This document shows positions 28,342-38,031 of a stretch of 41,309 bases of DNA, piece after piece. The translations under genes and the position numbers were made by a program. Under the pieces are notes generated by a model. That model had not been told where the DNA came from, ran no database searches, and saw only the letters and a list, made by a program, of their open reading frames with translations. The stretch comes from Formosa sp. (lineage in GTDB: Bacteria; Bacteroidota; Bacteroidia; Flavobacteriales; Flavobacteriaceae), in the NCBI GenBank assembly GCA_002684355.1, contig NYVA01000009.1, positions 53,063 through 94,371 on the forward strand, in the 5' to 3' direction. The stretch's first letter is position 1, and every line of letters starts with the position of its first letter.

Positions 28342-29499
28342 TCAATTATTATTAATAAAAAGTGTGAATTGACCCCTATTTATTAAAAAATGACTAATTG
28401 TGGCCCCCAATTCAATTTTTTTATTTTTTGATAGTGCCAAGGCTTCAAATTCACCATCGATAAATCGGTGTGCAACGTAGTCTTTTAAACAATCAATAAC
28501 ACTTATCTTGGGAACAAAATGAATTTGATTTTCAGTCAAAACCTCTTCATAAAGAATTCCTATGTCAGTTATTGCGGTTTTTCCATCCACTTCAACAGAA
28601 ACATTTTTAATCAGAACATCAAAAAATAAGGGTTTATTTTCAGGAATATTAAGGTAAGTTTCTACAGCATCTTTAGGTAAATTTTTTTGACTTATACATT
28701 TAATGGCACTTAACAAGGCTATGAGCATGTATTTTCGGGTATCTTCCCTATGGTAATCACCTGAGTGTCCGGCCTCAAAAAGGATTGTAGGCACTCCCAA
28801 AGATTGAAACTGATCACCCACACAATTAATGTTAAAACTATCGTCAAACCTAGAAATTTGATCTGGTATAAATAATTGCAATACATTGTTAATTTTAGTA
28901 ATAACCCCCATCGCTTGCTCACGGTTAGAAGAAATTGAACGCTCCTTATCTTCTGCGGGGGCCAAAAAACTTAAGCTAGCTGAATTTTTAGTACCACCAA
29001 CACAATATATACTGCGTTGGTCATGCATATTAAAACAAAAATCAGGCTTGAATGTGTTAAAAATTGTTCTTAAAACAAGACTTTCGCTTTGAGTGAGTGC
29101 TTGTGCATCTCGATTTAAATCTATTCCATTCGCATTGAATCTATTGTAATCATGTGCACCATCAGGATTGAGAATCGGAATTATAAAGAAAGAACAGTGC
29201 TCTAGAAAGGATGAAATCCCCAAATATTCTATATTAAATATAAAATCAAAAAGTGCCTTAGTAGAGGTAGACTCATTGCCGTGCATCTGAGACCAGATTA
29301 AAATTTTGGAGGGTCCGTTGCCGGCTTTTACCATAAAAATTGGTTGATCGCGTTCAGAATGACCTGCTATCTCATAACTAAAACCTTTGGGAAGTCTGTT
29401 CAGAATTGGTAAAATATGGGCGTTGGTAATATACCGTCCATTAAGATCTTGAACCTTGCGGTCTGAAAAATTTGAATGTATGTTTTGATACAGTTGCAT
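28342..29499 (-). CDS. M14-family zinc carboxypeptidase-like metallopeptidase
   Basis: ILIWSQMHGNESTSTKALFDF (HxxE), PILNPDGAHDYNRFNANGIDLNRDAQ, FNMHDQRS, ILFEAGHSGDY. Confidence 0.85.
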   Translation of the reverse strand: MQLYQNIHSNFSDRKVQDLNGRYITNAHILPILNRLPKGFSYEIAGHSERDQPIFMVKAGNGPSKILIWSQMHGNESTSTKALFDFIFNIEYLGISSFLEHCSFFIIPILNPDGAHDYNRFNANGIDLNRDAQALTQSESLVLRTIFNTFKPDFCFNMHDQRSIYCVGGTKNSASLSFLAPAEDKERSISSNREQAMGVITKINNVLQLFIPDQISRFDDSFNINCVGDQFQSLGVPTILFEAGHSGDYHREDTRKYMLIALLSAIKCISQKNLPKDAVETYLNIPENKPLFFDVLIKNVSVEVDGKTAITDIGILYEEVLTENQIHFVPKISVIDCLKDYVAHRFIDGEFEALALSKNKKIELGATISHFLINRGQFTLFINNN

Positions 29500-29548
29500 T
29501 TTTGGCTATAGTCAATTACAAAAGTAATCAATCTCTTTTTTACATTTG

Positions 29549-29577
29549 TAAACTGAATTTTAGGGTTTTTCAGTTTA
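29549..29577. repeat. Intergenic hairpin: 9-bp perfect inverted repeat TAAACTGAA-N11-TTCAGTTTA
   Basis: Arms at 29549-29557 and 29569-29577, direct reading. Confidence 0.7.
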
Positions 29578-29629
29578 GAAATGTACATTTTTTAAGCATG
29601 TTTATTGAAAATTTTGATTTATTCTTAAT

Positions 29630-29651
29630 TTTACAATTAAATTATTGTAAA
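29630..29651. repeat. Operator-like palindrome TTTACAAT-N6-ATTGTAAA
   Basis: Two perfect 8-bp arms (29630-29637 and 29644-29651) upstream of the XRE regulator gene. Confidence 0.6.
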
Positions 29652-29705
29652 TCAGTTATTTAATAAATTTATATAAAGTTATTAATCAATTAATATTAAA
29701 CATTT

Positions 29706-29734
29706 TTGTATCTAAAAATAAAATTTTAAATTTG
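29706..29734 (+). promoter_or_regulatory. Promoter of XRE regulator (TTG - N18 - TAAATTTG)
   Basis: TTG at 29706-29708 and TAAATTTG at 29727-29734, 35 bp before the ATG at 29769. Confidence 0.6.
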
Positions 29735-29768
29735 TAAATAACAACTTAATACACAAATGTAAACTATT

Positions 29769-30170
29769 ATGAATGCGACTAAATTTGGTAAGCGCTTAAA
29801 AGAAGTTATTGAACATTATAGCCTCTCTGCATCGGCTTTTGCAGAACTAATTAATGTACAACGCTCCAGTATTTCACACGTTCTTAGTGGTCGAAACAAA
29901 CCAAGTTTAGACTTTATTACAAAATTAAATACAGCCTTGCCAGATGTTAATTTGTATTGGTTGCTAAACGGATCCGGGGAAATGACCCTCAAACCCTACT
30001 CATCAGTTACAGAAAAAAGTGATAAAATATTTGAAAACGGCGAAAATAAATCTAAAAACAAAATACCTTCTAAAAATATGATTTTAAACAGCGCCAAGTC
30101 TATAGCGCGCATTGTTGTGTTTTACAACGATGGCACCTTTAGTGATTACACTGAAAATGAAAATAACTAA
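29769..30170 (+). CDS. XRE-family helix-turn-helix regulator
   Basis: KFGKRLKEVIEHYSLSASAFAELINVQRSSISHVLSGRNKPSLDFITKLNTALPDVNLYWLLNGSGEM. Confidence 0.85.
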   Translation: MNATKFGKRLKEVIEHYSLSASAFAELINVQRSSISHVLSGRNKPSLDFITKLNTALPDVNLYWLLNGSGEMTLKPYSSVTEKSDKIFENGENKSKNKIPSKNMILNSAKSIARIVVFYNDGTFSDYTENENN

Positions 30171-30202
30171 GAAGTCCGTGGTCTCTTTTGTATCTTTACA
30201 GT

Positions 30203-30571
30203 ATGAAATTTAAAATCTTACTAATTATTTTTTTAGCAAACTCTTGTTACGAAGTACAGCGGGACTGCAATGCTTTTAGAACGGGCACTTTTGAGAGTGA
30301 GATTATTTTAAACGAAGTGTTGTTTACCTCAACTTTTAAACGGACTGAATCTCTACAAGTTGAATCTTTTAGAGGGCAAGTGGACTCTGTAAGTGTACGA
30401 TGGATCAATGATTGTGAAATGATTTTTAAAACAATAAACCCAAAAACATTGGCTGAAAAAAAAGACATTCACCTTAAAATACTAAACACAACAGACAATA
30501 CTTACAACTTTGAGTATGGCTATGTTGGGGAAGCCAATAAACAGAAAGGCACCGCCAGAAGACTGGATTAA
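30203..30571 (+). CDS. Small lipoprotein-like hypothetical protein
   Basis: MKFKILLIIFLANSCYEVQRDCNAFRTGTFESEI...; lipobox-like LANSC. ATG at 30203 preferred. Confidence 0.7.
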   Translation: MKFKILLIIFLANSCYEVQRDCNAFRTGTFESEIILNEVLFTSTFKRTESLQVESFRGQVDSVSVRWINDCEMIFKTINPKTLAEKKDIHLKILNTTDNTYNFEYGYVGEANKQKGTARRLD

Positions 30572-33252
30572 AAGAGTGTTGTTTGCCCTGCCTCAGAACT
30601 GTTAGAGTCTTCATCATCAATACCGTCTGTTGCCTCTAAATTAGAGATTGGTTCCGAAAGTATTTCAGTACTACTTTGCAAAGAAGGGGTGATTTTCACT
30701 TCTTCTTCATCTATAACATCTAGCTCATCTGCATGAATTTCTTTAGGAGGGTCATAAGGTAATGAGGGTAATAAGTCAATTTGATTGACTTTTAATTTAG
30801 ACAATTGATTTCCCAATGCATTGATGCCTTTTACAGCTATAAACTGTTCAATGTCGATACTTTGATTGGGTTTTCGCTCCCTACCTCTATCCTTGGAAAA
30901 GGTAATGTCTACAACGGGGCGCCAATCGGTACTGACGATTTCAAGCCTACTTTTTGCGTGTGATGAGATAAATACTTCTTCTTTATTTTCATTTTCAACC
31001 AAGAAACGCTTGACAAAATATTTTTCTTTTGCGCCATCAAAATACACCACTGAAATGGGTTTGAAAGGCATCCATTTTTCCAAAACAATCATATCCTCAC
31101 TAAAATGGGTTGAAACATCTGGTATAATGGTTTTAAGGTTCCCCGATTGTGTAATGATCAACAACCGATCCTCACCTCTAAATTCGCCAATTAAATCGCC
31201 TCTACCATCAACATTAATGCGCTGAATAGTGTCATCAAACCAAATTTTACGCGGTTTTAAGGTGCTGACGCCTTTTTCTTTAAGTTCTATACGTTTTACC
31301 GCATGTTTGGTGACTAAATTGCCTTTAGAAGCCCTGCCTTTGATCATAATTGCAGCAAAGTCAATGTCCCACTTTAATTTTTTAATACTCCCGACCTGGC
31401 GCAATAAAACGGAAACTATTTCAGCCTCACCATTGGGATTGGCTGAAAAATATAGCACATTTGTTTGCGGCTTTCCTTTGGTTAAATCATAGGCTTTGTC
31501 CCTTGTGATTGAGGTCACTGCAAAACGCTTTATAAAAGTGGCCCCACCCTTTCCATCTTTGTATATCATATTATAGATGGTTCTCGCATCTTTCTTTTTA
31601 AAAACAGCCACATGCAAAATATTTTTTCCAATAAAAGTTTTGGTGTCCACTTTGGTTACCATCATGGTCCCGCTTTTGGTGAAAACGATGATGTCGTCAA
31701 TATCGCTACAATCGCAAACATATTCTTCCCGACGCATCCCGGTTCCTACAAAACCTTCCACTCTATTGACATATAACTTTGTGTTGCGAATGACCACTTT
31801 AGTCACATCTACATCATCAAAGACTTTAATTTCTGTCTTGCGTTCTTTTCCTTTACCGTAATCTATTTTAAGGCGTTTAAAGTAAGAAATGGCATAATTA
31901 ATAAGGTTGGATAAATGGCTTTTTACTTCTTCAATTTGAGCCTCAAGTGCTTCTATCTTTTGCTGCGCTTTGTCAATATCAAACTTAGAAATCCTTTTAA
32001 TTTTTATTTCTGTCAAGCGCGCAATATCCTCTTTAGTGACCGGGCGTTTAAGATGTTGGATGTGCGGCTGTAATCCACGGTCAATTGCGGCGATCACGCC
32101 CTCCCAAGTTTCCTCCTCTTCAATGTCGCGGTAAATTCTATTTTCAATAAATATACGCTCTAAGAATGCGAAATGCCATTGTTCCTCCAGCTCATTGAGT
32201 TTGATTTCTAGTTCTAATTTTAACAATGCAGCCGTATGATCCGTAGATTGCCGAAGCATCTCAGAGACTCCTACAAACAAAGGTTTATTGTTTTCAATCA
32301 CACATCCTAAGGGAGATATTGAAGTCTCACAATTGGTAAAAGCGAAGAGCGCATCAATGGTCTTATCTGGAGATATTCCAGATGGTAAGTGAATTAAGAT
32401 CTCAACGTCTGCCGCCGTGTTGTCTTCAATTTTTTTAACTTTAATTTTTCCTTTGTCGTTGGCTTTTAAAATAGAATCAATCAAAGAAGAAGTGGTGGTC
32501 CCAAACGGTACTTCCGTAATCACAAGGGTGTTTTTATTCAACTGACTGATGCGGGCCCTACATCGAACTTTACCCCCTCTTAGGCCATCATTGTAATTGG
32601 TAAAATCTGCAATACCCCCAGTGGCAAAATCAGGAAGTATGGTAAAACGTTTTCCGGAGAGGTGTTTGATGGAAGCCTCAATGAGTTCTATAAAATTATG
32701 CGGCATTACCTTGGTAGACAAACCAACTGCGATGCCTTCTGCACCTTGGGCTAAAAGCAAAGGAAATTTGACTGGTAAATTTACAGGTTCTTTACGGCGA
32801 CCATCGTAGGAGGCTTGCCATTCTGTAGTTTTTGGATTAAAAACCACATCTAATGCAAACTTTGACAAGCGCGCTTCAATGTATCTAGAAGCAGCCGCGC
32901 GGTCCCCTGTTAAAATATTTCCCCAGTTCCCCTGGGTGTCAATGAGCAAATCTTTTTGACCAATCTGCACCATGGCATCAGCAATACTGGCATCGCCATG
33001 TGGATGGTATTGCATGGTGTGTCCAACAATGTTCGCGACTTTATTGTAACGGCCATCATCCAAATCTTTCATGGATTGGAGAATACGCCGTTGAACAGGC
33101 TTAAAACCATCCTCTATGGCTGGAACGGCCCGTTCCAGAATAACATAGGAAGCATAATCTAAAAACCAATCTTTATACATTCCAGTGACCCGGGTAATGG
33201 TTTCTTCACTTTGAATGTTTTCGTTAGAGATATTGTCTTCTGGTTCTAGCAT
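30568..33252 (-). CDS. parC: DNA topoisomerase IV / gyrase subunit A-type protein
   Basis: YASYVILERAVPAIEDGFKPVQRRIL, HPHGDASIADAMVQIGQ, AAASRYIEARLS (catalytic Tyr); follows parE. Confidence 0.93.
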   Translation of the reverse strand: MLEPEDNISNENIQSEETITRVTGMYKDWFLDYASYVILERAVPAIEDGFKPVQRRILQSMKDLDDGRYNKVANIVGHTMQYHPHGDASIADAMVQIGQKDLLIDTQGNWGNILTGDRAAASRYIEARLSKFALDVVFNPKTTEWQASYDGRRKEPVNLPVKFPLLLAQGAEGIAVGLSTKVMPHNFIELIEASIKHLSGKRFTILPDFATGGIADFTNYNDGLRGGKVRCRARISQLNKNTLVITEVPFGTTTSSLIDSILKANDKGKIKVKKIEDNTAADVEILIHLPSGISPDKTIDALFAFTNCETSISPLGCVIENNKPLFVGVSEMLRQSTDHTAALLKLELEIKLNELEEQWHFAFLERIFIENRIYRDIEEEETWEGVIAAIDRGLQPHIQHLKRPVTKEDIARLTEIKIKRISKFDIDKAQQKIEALEAQIEEVKSHLSNLINYAISYFKRLKIDYGKGKERKTEIKVFDDVDVTKVVIRNTKLYVNRVEGFVGTGMRREEYVCDCSDIDDIIVFTKSGTMMVTKVDTKTFIGKNILHVAVFKKKDARTIYNMIYKDGKGGATFIKRFAVTSITRDKAYDLTKGKPQTNVLYFSANPNGEAEIVSVLLRQVGSIKKLKWDIDFAAIMIKGRASKGNLVTKHAVKRIELKEKGVSTLKPRKIWFDDTIQRINVDGRGDLIGEFRGEDRLLIITQSGNLKTIIPDVSTHFSEDMIVLEKWMPFKPISVVYFDGAKEKYFVKRFLVENENKEEVFISSHAKSRLEIVSTDWRPVVDITFSKDRGRERKPNQSIDIEQFIAVKGINALGNQLSKLKVNQIDLLPSLPYDPPKEIHADELDVIDEEEVKITPSLQSSTEILSEPISNLEATDGIDDEDSNSSEAGQTTLF

Positions 33253-35118
33253 TTATGAGGGCTTTTCGGTAGCGATCAAATCGAGTTCAACTTTAAGGTT
33301 ATTAATGATGAATTTTTGGCGGTCTGGCGTATTTTTACCCATGTAAAATGAAAGCATTTCTTCAATCGTTGTTTCTGCATCTAACATCACTGGGTCTAAT
33401 CGGATATCATCTCCAATAAAATGCTTGAATTCATTGGGAGAGATTTCTCCCAAACCTTTAAAGCGTGTAATTTCAGGCTTTGGTTTTAATTTATCAATGG
33501 CGTAAATGCGTTCTTCTTCCGAGTAACAATAAATAGTTTCTTTTTTATTCCGAACTCTAAAAAGTGGTGTTTGTAGGATGAAAAGATGTCCCTCTTTGAT
33601 GAGTTCAGGGAAAAATTGAAGAAAAAAGGTAATCAAAAGCAAGCGTATATGCATTCCATCTACATCGGCATCAGTCGCAATAACAATGTTGTTATATCGC
33701 AAATCCTCAATAGACTCTTCAATATTAAGTGCTGATTGTAGCAAGTTGAATTCTTCGTTTTCGTAAACAATTTTTTTAGTCAATCCATAACAATTGAGCG
33801 GCTTCCCTTTTAAACTAAAAACAGCTTGTGTATTTACATCTCTAGACTTAGTAATGCTTCCAGAAGCAGAATCTCCTTCTGTGATAAAAAGGGTTGTTTC
33901 TAAATTTCGATTGTTTTTGGTATCACCAAAATGCACACGACAGTCGCGCAATTTTTTATTGTGTAGGCTGGCTTTTTTGGCACGTTCCTTTGCGATTTTA
34001 CGAATACCTGACAGTTCTTTTCGTTCCCGCTCTGCTTGTAAAATTTTTCGTTGAACAGCCTCAGCAGCATTTGCATTTTTATGTAGATAATTGTCCAATT
34101 GCGTTTTTACAAAATCATTGATAAACGTTCGGACTGTCGGAAGGCCACCCCCCATTTCGGTAGATCCTAATTTGGTTTTTGTTTGGCTTTCAAAAACAGG
34201 CTCCATCACTTTAATGGCGATGGCTGATATTATAGATTTACGAATATCAGAAGCATCGTAGTTTTTGCCAAAATAATCTCTAATGGTTTTTACATAAGCC
34301 TCACGAAAGGCGGCGAGATGGGTCCCCCCTTGCGTCGTATTTTGCCCATTAACAAAGGAATGGTATTCTTCGCTGTATTGTGTTTTACTGTGAGTCAGCG
34401 CAACTTCGATGTCGTTGCCTTTGATATGAATGGTTGGATACAGCCGGTCTTCTGCTTTGGAATTGTCTTCCAAAAGGTCTTTAAGGCCATTTTCACTAAA
34501 GAATTTTTCACCGTTAAAGGTAATGGTGAGCCCGGGGTTTAAATAAACATAGTTTTTAAGCATGCGTGCCACATACTCATTTCTGTACTTGTAATTTTTA
34601 AAAATCTCAGGATCGGGTATAAATGAGACTTTGGTACCCTTGCGTCTGGAGGTGTCATCTAATAGGTCTTGGTTCTTTAAAACGCCCAATTCAAATTCCG
34701 CTGAAGCTGATTTGCCTTCCCGAGTCGATTCAACCCGAAAATAATTTGAAAGTGCATTAACGGCTTTAGTACCAACGCCATTCAAACCGACCGATTTTTT
34801 AAATGCTCTGGAGTCGTATTTTCCACCTGTATTCATTTTAGAAACGACATCGACTACCTTACCCAATGGAATCCCACGTCCATAATCTCTAACAATGACT
34901 TTGTTTCCTTGAATGGAAATGTCGATAGACTTTCCAGCCCCCATGACATATTCGTCAACAGAGTTGTCTAGTACTTCTTTGAGTAAAATATAAATTCCAT
35001 CATCGGCAGAAGAACCATCTCCAAGCTTGCCAATGTACATTCCTGGGCGCATGCGAATGTGTTCCTTCCAATCGAGGGATCTAATATTGTCTTCAGTATA
35101 GGCTGTGTTTTCGACCAT
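33253..35118 (-). CDS. parE: DNA topoisomerase IV / gyrase subunit B-type protein
   Basis: [66 protein letters not shown]. Confidence 0.93.
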   Translation of the reverse strand: MVENTAYTEDNIRSLDWKEHIRMRPGMYIGKLGDGSSADDGIYILLKEVLDNSVDEYVMGAGKSIDISIQGNKVIVRDYGRGIPLGKVVDVVSKMNTGGKYDSRAFKKSVGLNGVGTKAVNALSNYFRVESTREGKSASAEFELGVLKNQDLLDDTSRRKGTKVSFIPDPEIFKNYKYRNEYVARMLKNYVYLNPGLTITFNGEKFFSENGLKDLLEDNSKAEDRLYPTIHIKGNDIEVALTHSKTQYSEEYHSFVNGQNTTQGGTHLAAFREAYVKTIRDYFGKNYDASDIRKSIISAIAIKVMEPVFESQTKTKLGSTEMGGGLPTVRTFINDFVKTQLDNYLHKNANAAEAVQRKILQAERERKELSGIRKIAKERAKKASLHNKKLRDCRVHFGDTKNNRNLETTLFITEGDSASGSITKSRDVNTQAVFSLKGKPLNCYGLTKKIVYENEEFNLLQSALNIEESIEDLRYNNIVIATDADVDGMHIRLLLITFFLQFFPELIKEGHLFILQTPLFRVRNKKETIYCYSEEERIYAIDKLKPKPEITRFKGLGEISPNEFKHFIGDDIRLDPVMLDAETTIEEMLSFYMGKNTPDRQKFIINNLKVELDLIATEKPS

Positions 35119-35247
35119 AGAGGCTTACAGATGAAGTGCTAATATACTGCATCATCGCAAAAGATAAAACCTTTAAATCACAAATTAATTAACAAAAAAT
35201 AAGTGGAAATGTTGAGAAATATATTTTCTAAAAATGGTGCTTATTTA

Positions 35248-36342
35248 TTAAACATTAAACAGAAAATGAACCACATCTCCATCTTTGACGGTATAATTTT
35301 TTCCTTCGACCCGCATTTTACCGGCTTCCTTGACTTTAGCTTCACTGCCAAATTCTACATAATCGTTGTAGGCAATGACCTCAGCGCGAATAAAACCTTT
35401 TTCAAAATCTGTGTGAATCACTCCGGCAGCCTGTGGCGCCAAACTACCAATAGGAATGGTCCAAGCTCTTACTTCTTTAACACCTGCTGTAAAATACGTT
35501 TGAAGTTTTAATAACTTGTAAGCGGAGCGAATCAATTTAGCTGAGCCAGGTTCTTCCAATCCAATGTCTTCTAAAAACAATTGGCGCTCTTCAAAGTCAT
35601 CCAGTTCATTGATTTCAGCTTCGGTACCCACAGCAAGCACCAACACTTCGGCATTTTCTGGGGCTACTGCTTGTTTGACTTGATCTACATAATTGTTACC
35701 ACTAACAGCGGCTTTTTCATCCACATTACAGACATACATGACAGGTTTTGCTGTAATGCACTGCAAAGGCTTTACAAAGGCCGTATAATCATCCTCAGAC
35801 AATTCAAGGCTACGAACAGAAGCACTCGCTTCTAAATGGGCTTTTATAGTTTCTAAAACAGCGGCTTCTTTTTGAGCCTCCTTATTACCTGTTTTAGCAG
35901 TGCGTTTTACTTTTTCAAGTTTTTTTTCAACCGTTTCTAAATCTTTCAACTGCAGTTCCATGTCAATTGTATCTTTGTCGCGAAGGGGGTCTACACTACC
36001 ATCGACATGAACAATATTATCGTTGTCAAAACAACGCAACACATGCAAAATGGCATCTGTTTCACGAATGTTTCCCAAAAATTGGTTACCAAGTCCTTCG
36101 CCTTTACTAGCGCCTTTTACAAGACCTGCAATGTCAACAATCTCAACGGTGGCTGGCACTACACGCTCAGGCCTGACCAAGCCTTCTAAGTTTGAAATTC
36201 TGGGATCCGGGACATTGACCACGCCGATGTTTGGTTCAATGGTGCAAAAGGGAAAGTTCGCGCTTTGAGCTTTGGCATTTGACAAACAATTAAAAAGAGT
36301 TGATTTTCCAACGTTGGGCAATCCGACAATTCCTGCTTTCAT
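35248..36342 (-). CDS. ychF: Redox-regulated ATPase / Obg-like GTPase YchF
   Basis: KAGIVGLPNVGKSTLFNCLSNAKAQSANFPFCTIEPNIGVV, TGS/ACT-type C-terminus. Confidence 0.96.
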   Translation of the reverse strand: MKAGIVGLPNVGKSTLFNCLSNAKAQSANFPFCTIEPNIGVVNVPDPRISNLEGLVRPERVVPATVEIVDIAGLVKGASKGEGLGNQFLGNIRETDAILHVLRCFDNDNIVHVDGSVDPLRDKDTIDMELQLKDLETVEKKLEKVKRTAKTGNKEAQKEAAVLETIKAHLEASASVRSLELSEDDYTAFVKPLQCITAKPVMYVCNVDEKAAVSGNNYVDQVKQAVAPENAEVLVLAVGTEAEINELDDFEERQLFLEDIGLEEPGSAKLIRSAYKLLKLQTYFTAGVKEVRAWTIPIGSLAPQAAGVIHTDFEKGFIRAEVIAYNDYVEFGSEAKVKEAGKMRVEGKNYTVKDGDVVHFLFNV

Positions 36343-36361
36343 GTTTTAAAATTTCTGGCAA

Positions 36362-36391
36362 CAAAAATACACAAATGAAGCTTTAAACAAA
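36362..36391 (-). promoter_or_regulatory. ychF promoter (TTTG - N18 - TATTTTTG on the minus strand)
   Basis: + strand CAAAAATA at 36362-36369 and CAAA at 36388-36391; -7 is about 20 bp upstream of the ATG. Confidence 0.6.
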
Positions 36392-36459
36392 CCATTGGTG
36401 GAGATTTAGTTTAAGTACTTTGAATATTTGAATTATTAAACATTCCTTTTTTAAGAAAT

Positions 36460-36813
36460 TTAATCTTCGGCGTGCATAAACCGTTGTTTTCCAAGCAAAA
36501 CATCTTCTGTTTCTACATTGGCCTCATCAGGCACACAGCAATCAACTGGGCAAACAGCAGCACATTGAGGTTCTTCATGAAACCCTTTGCATTCAGTACA
36601 TTTATCAGGGACAATAAAATAAAACTCATCACTAATGGGTATTTGCGGTTCGTCGGCGTTGACCTGCTTTCCATTAGGCAAAATGATTTGACCATCCAAA
36701 CTGGTACCATCTTTGTAACGCCAGTCATCTGCTCCTTCATAAATTGCGGTATTGGGACATTCGGTTTCGCAAGCACCACAATTGATACAGTCTTCAGTTA
36801 TTATAATAGCCAT
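36460..36813 (-). CDS. 4Fe-4S dicluster ferredoxin
   Basis: CINCGACETECPNTAIYEG and CTECKGFHEEPQCAAVCPVDCC cysteine clusters. Confidence 0.94.
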   Translation of the reverse strand: MAIIITEDCINCGACETECPNTAIYEGADDWRYKDGTSLDGQIILPNGKQVNADEPQIPISDEFYFIVPDKCTECKGFHEEPQCAAVCPVDCCVPDEANVETEDVLLGKQRFMHAED

Positions 36814-36838
36814 AAACGCTTAAAGTAAATTTATTACT

Positions 36839-36846
36839 TAAATTTG
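36839..36846 (+). promoter_or_regulatory. -7 element TAAATTTG upstream of the acyl-CoA reductase gene
   Basis: Exact TAnnTTTG match 39 bp before the ATG at 36885. Confidence 0.45.
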
Positions 36847-36884
36847 TAAACGAAATTAATACCAAAATTAAGGTTTAACAAATT

Positions 36885-37946
36885 ATGAATCATAAAAATA
36901 TTATAATTCAGTCACTTGTCAGATTGGGAGCATTCATGTCTCAATTCAAAGGGTCAGCACCAATTATGTCTGAAAAGGCACTGCATAATGATATTTTTTT
37001 TGAAGGATTTAAACACCAATTAAAGCTTGCAAATGAACACAATGGCTGGTTTACTAAAGCGAACCTTTGTTACGCCATAAAACAGTGGGCAGAATTGCTT
37101 CAAAACAGGCCTCTTGAATTATGGTTAGCACCCTATCACATACCTACAAAAAATCCAAAAACAATTGCAATAATTATGGCAGGCAACATTCCCTTGGTTG
37201 GGTTTCACGATTTTATTTCGGCTTTGGTTTCAGGCCACAGCATTATTGTCAAGCAATCTTCTAACGACCGCCATCTTTTACCCTATTTAGCAGCCTACCT
37301 AACTCATTTAGAACCGCATTTAAAGTCCAAAATTAAATTTACTAAAGAAAAACTTCAAGATTTTGACGCGGTAATTGCAACGGGAAGCGACAATACAGCG
37401 CGGTATTTTGAGGCCTATTTTAAAAACAAACCTTCAATAATTCGCAAGAATAGAAATTCAATCAGTATTTTGACTGGTATGGAATCGGAAGCCGATTTAA
37501 AATCTTTGGCAGAAGATATTTTTAGATATTACGGCCTGGGATGCCGCAGTGTTTCCAAGTTATTTGTTCCTAAAGATTATGATTTTGATATGTTTTTTAA
37601 GGCCGTTTACGACTGGAATTTTATAATGAAAAGTGCTAAATACGCCAACAATTATGACTACAATAAAGCAGTATATCTAATGAGTGAATATGATTTGATT
37701 GAAAATGGTTTTCTAATACTTAAGGAAGATACCAACTATGCCTCTCCCATCGCAACTTTATTTTACGAATTTTATGAAGACTTAGAATCTTTAAAACTTA
37801 GAATTAAAGCCGATGCTTCTCAAATACAATGTTTGGTTTCTAAAAATTTTAGTGAAAATGAAGTAACATTTGGTGCGACACAACTGCCCAAATTGAGCGA
37901 TTATGCCGATGGGATTGACACTGTTGATTTCCTGTTGAAAATATAA
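36885..37946 (+). CDS. LuxC-like acyl-CoA reductase / acyl-CoA reductase family protein
   Basis: NPKTIAIIMAGNIPLVGFHDFISALVSGHSIIVKQSSNDRHLLPYL, YYGLGCRSVSKLFVP (Cys in GLGCRSVS). Confidence 0.85.
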   Translation: MNHKNIIIQSLVRLGAFMSQFKGSAPIMSEKALHNDIFFEGFKHQLKLANEHNGWFTKANLCYAIKQWAELLQNRPLELWLAPYHIPTKNPKTIAIIMAGNIPLVGFHDFISALVSGHSIIVKQSSNDRHLLPYLAAYLTHLEPHLKSKIKFTKEKLQDFDAVIATGSDNTARYFEAYFKNKPSIIRKNRNSISILTGMESEADLKSLAEDIFRYYGLGCRSVSKLFVPKDYDFDMFFKAVYDWNFIMKSAKYANNYDYNKAVYLMSEYDLIENGFLILKEDTNYASPIATLFYEFYEDLESLKLRIKADASQIQCLVSKNFSENEVTFGATQLPKLSDYADGIDTVDFLLKI

Positions 37947-38031
37947 CTTAATATTATCATTCTTTTTACTCTATTTTCAATAATTAATTCAGACATTTAC
38001 GGCTTAACTTTTAATGGAAAACATCCACCAA

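Noticed and set aside
31229-31861. Several plus-strand ORFs of 70-119 aa across 30866-34542
   Set aside because: All are antisense to parC/parE, which have continuous, well-conserved reading frames.
36472-36828. 118-aa plus-strand ORF
   Set aside because: Fully antisense to the ferredoxin gene, whose cysteine motifs are unmistakable; the plus-strand translation has no recognisable domain.
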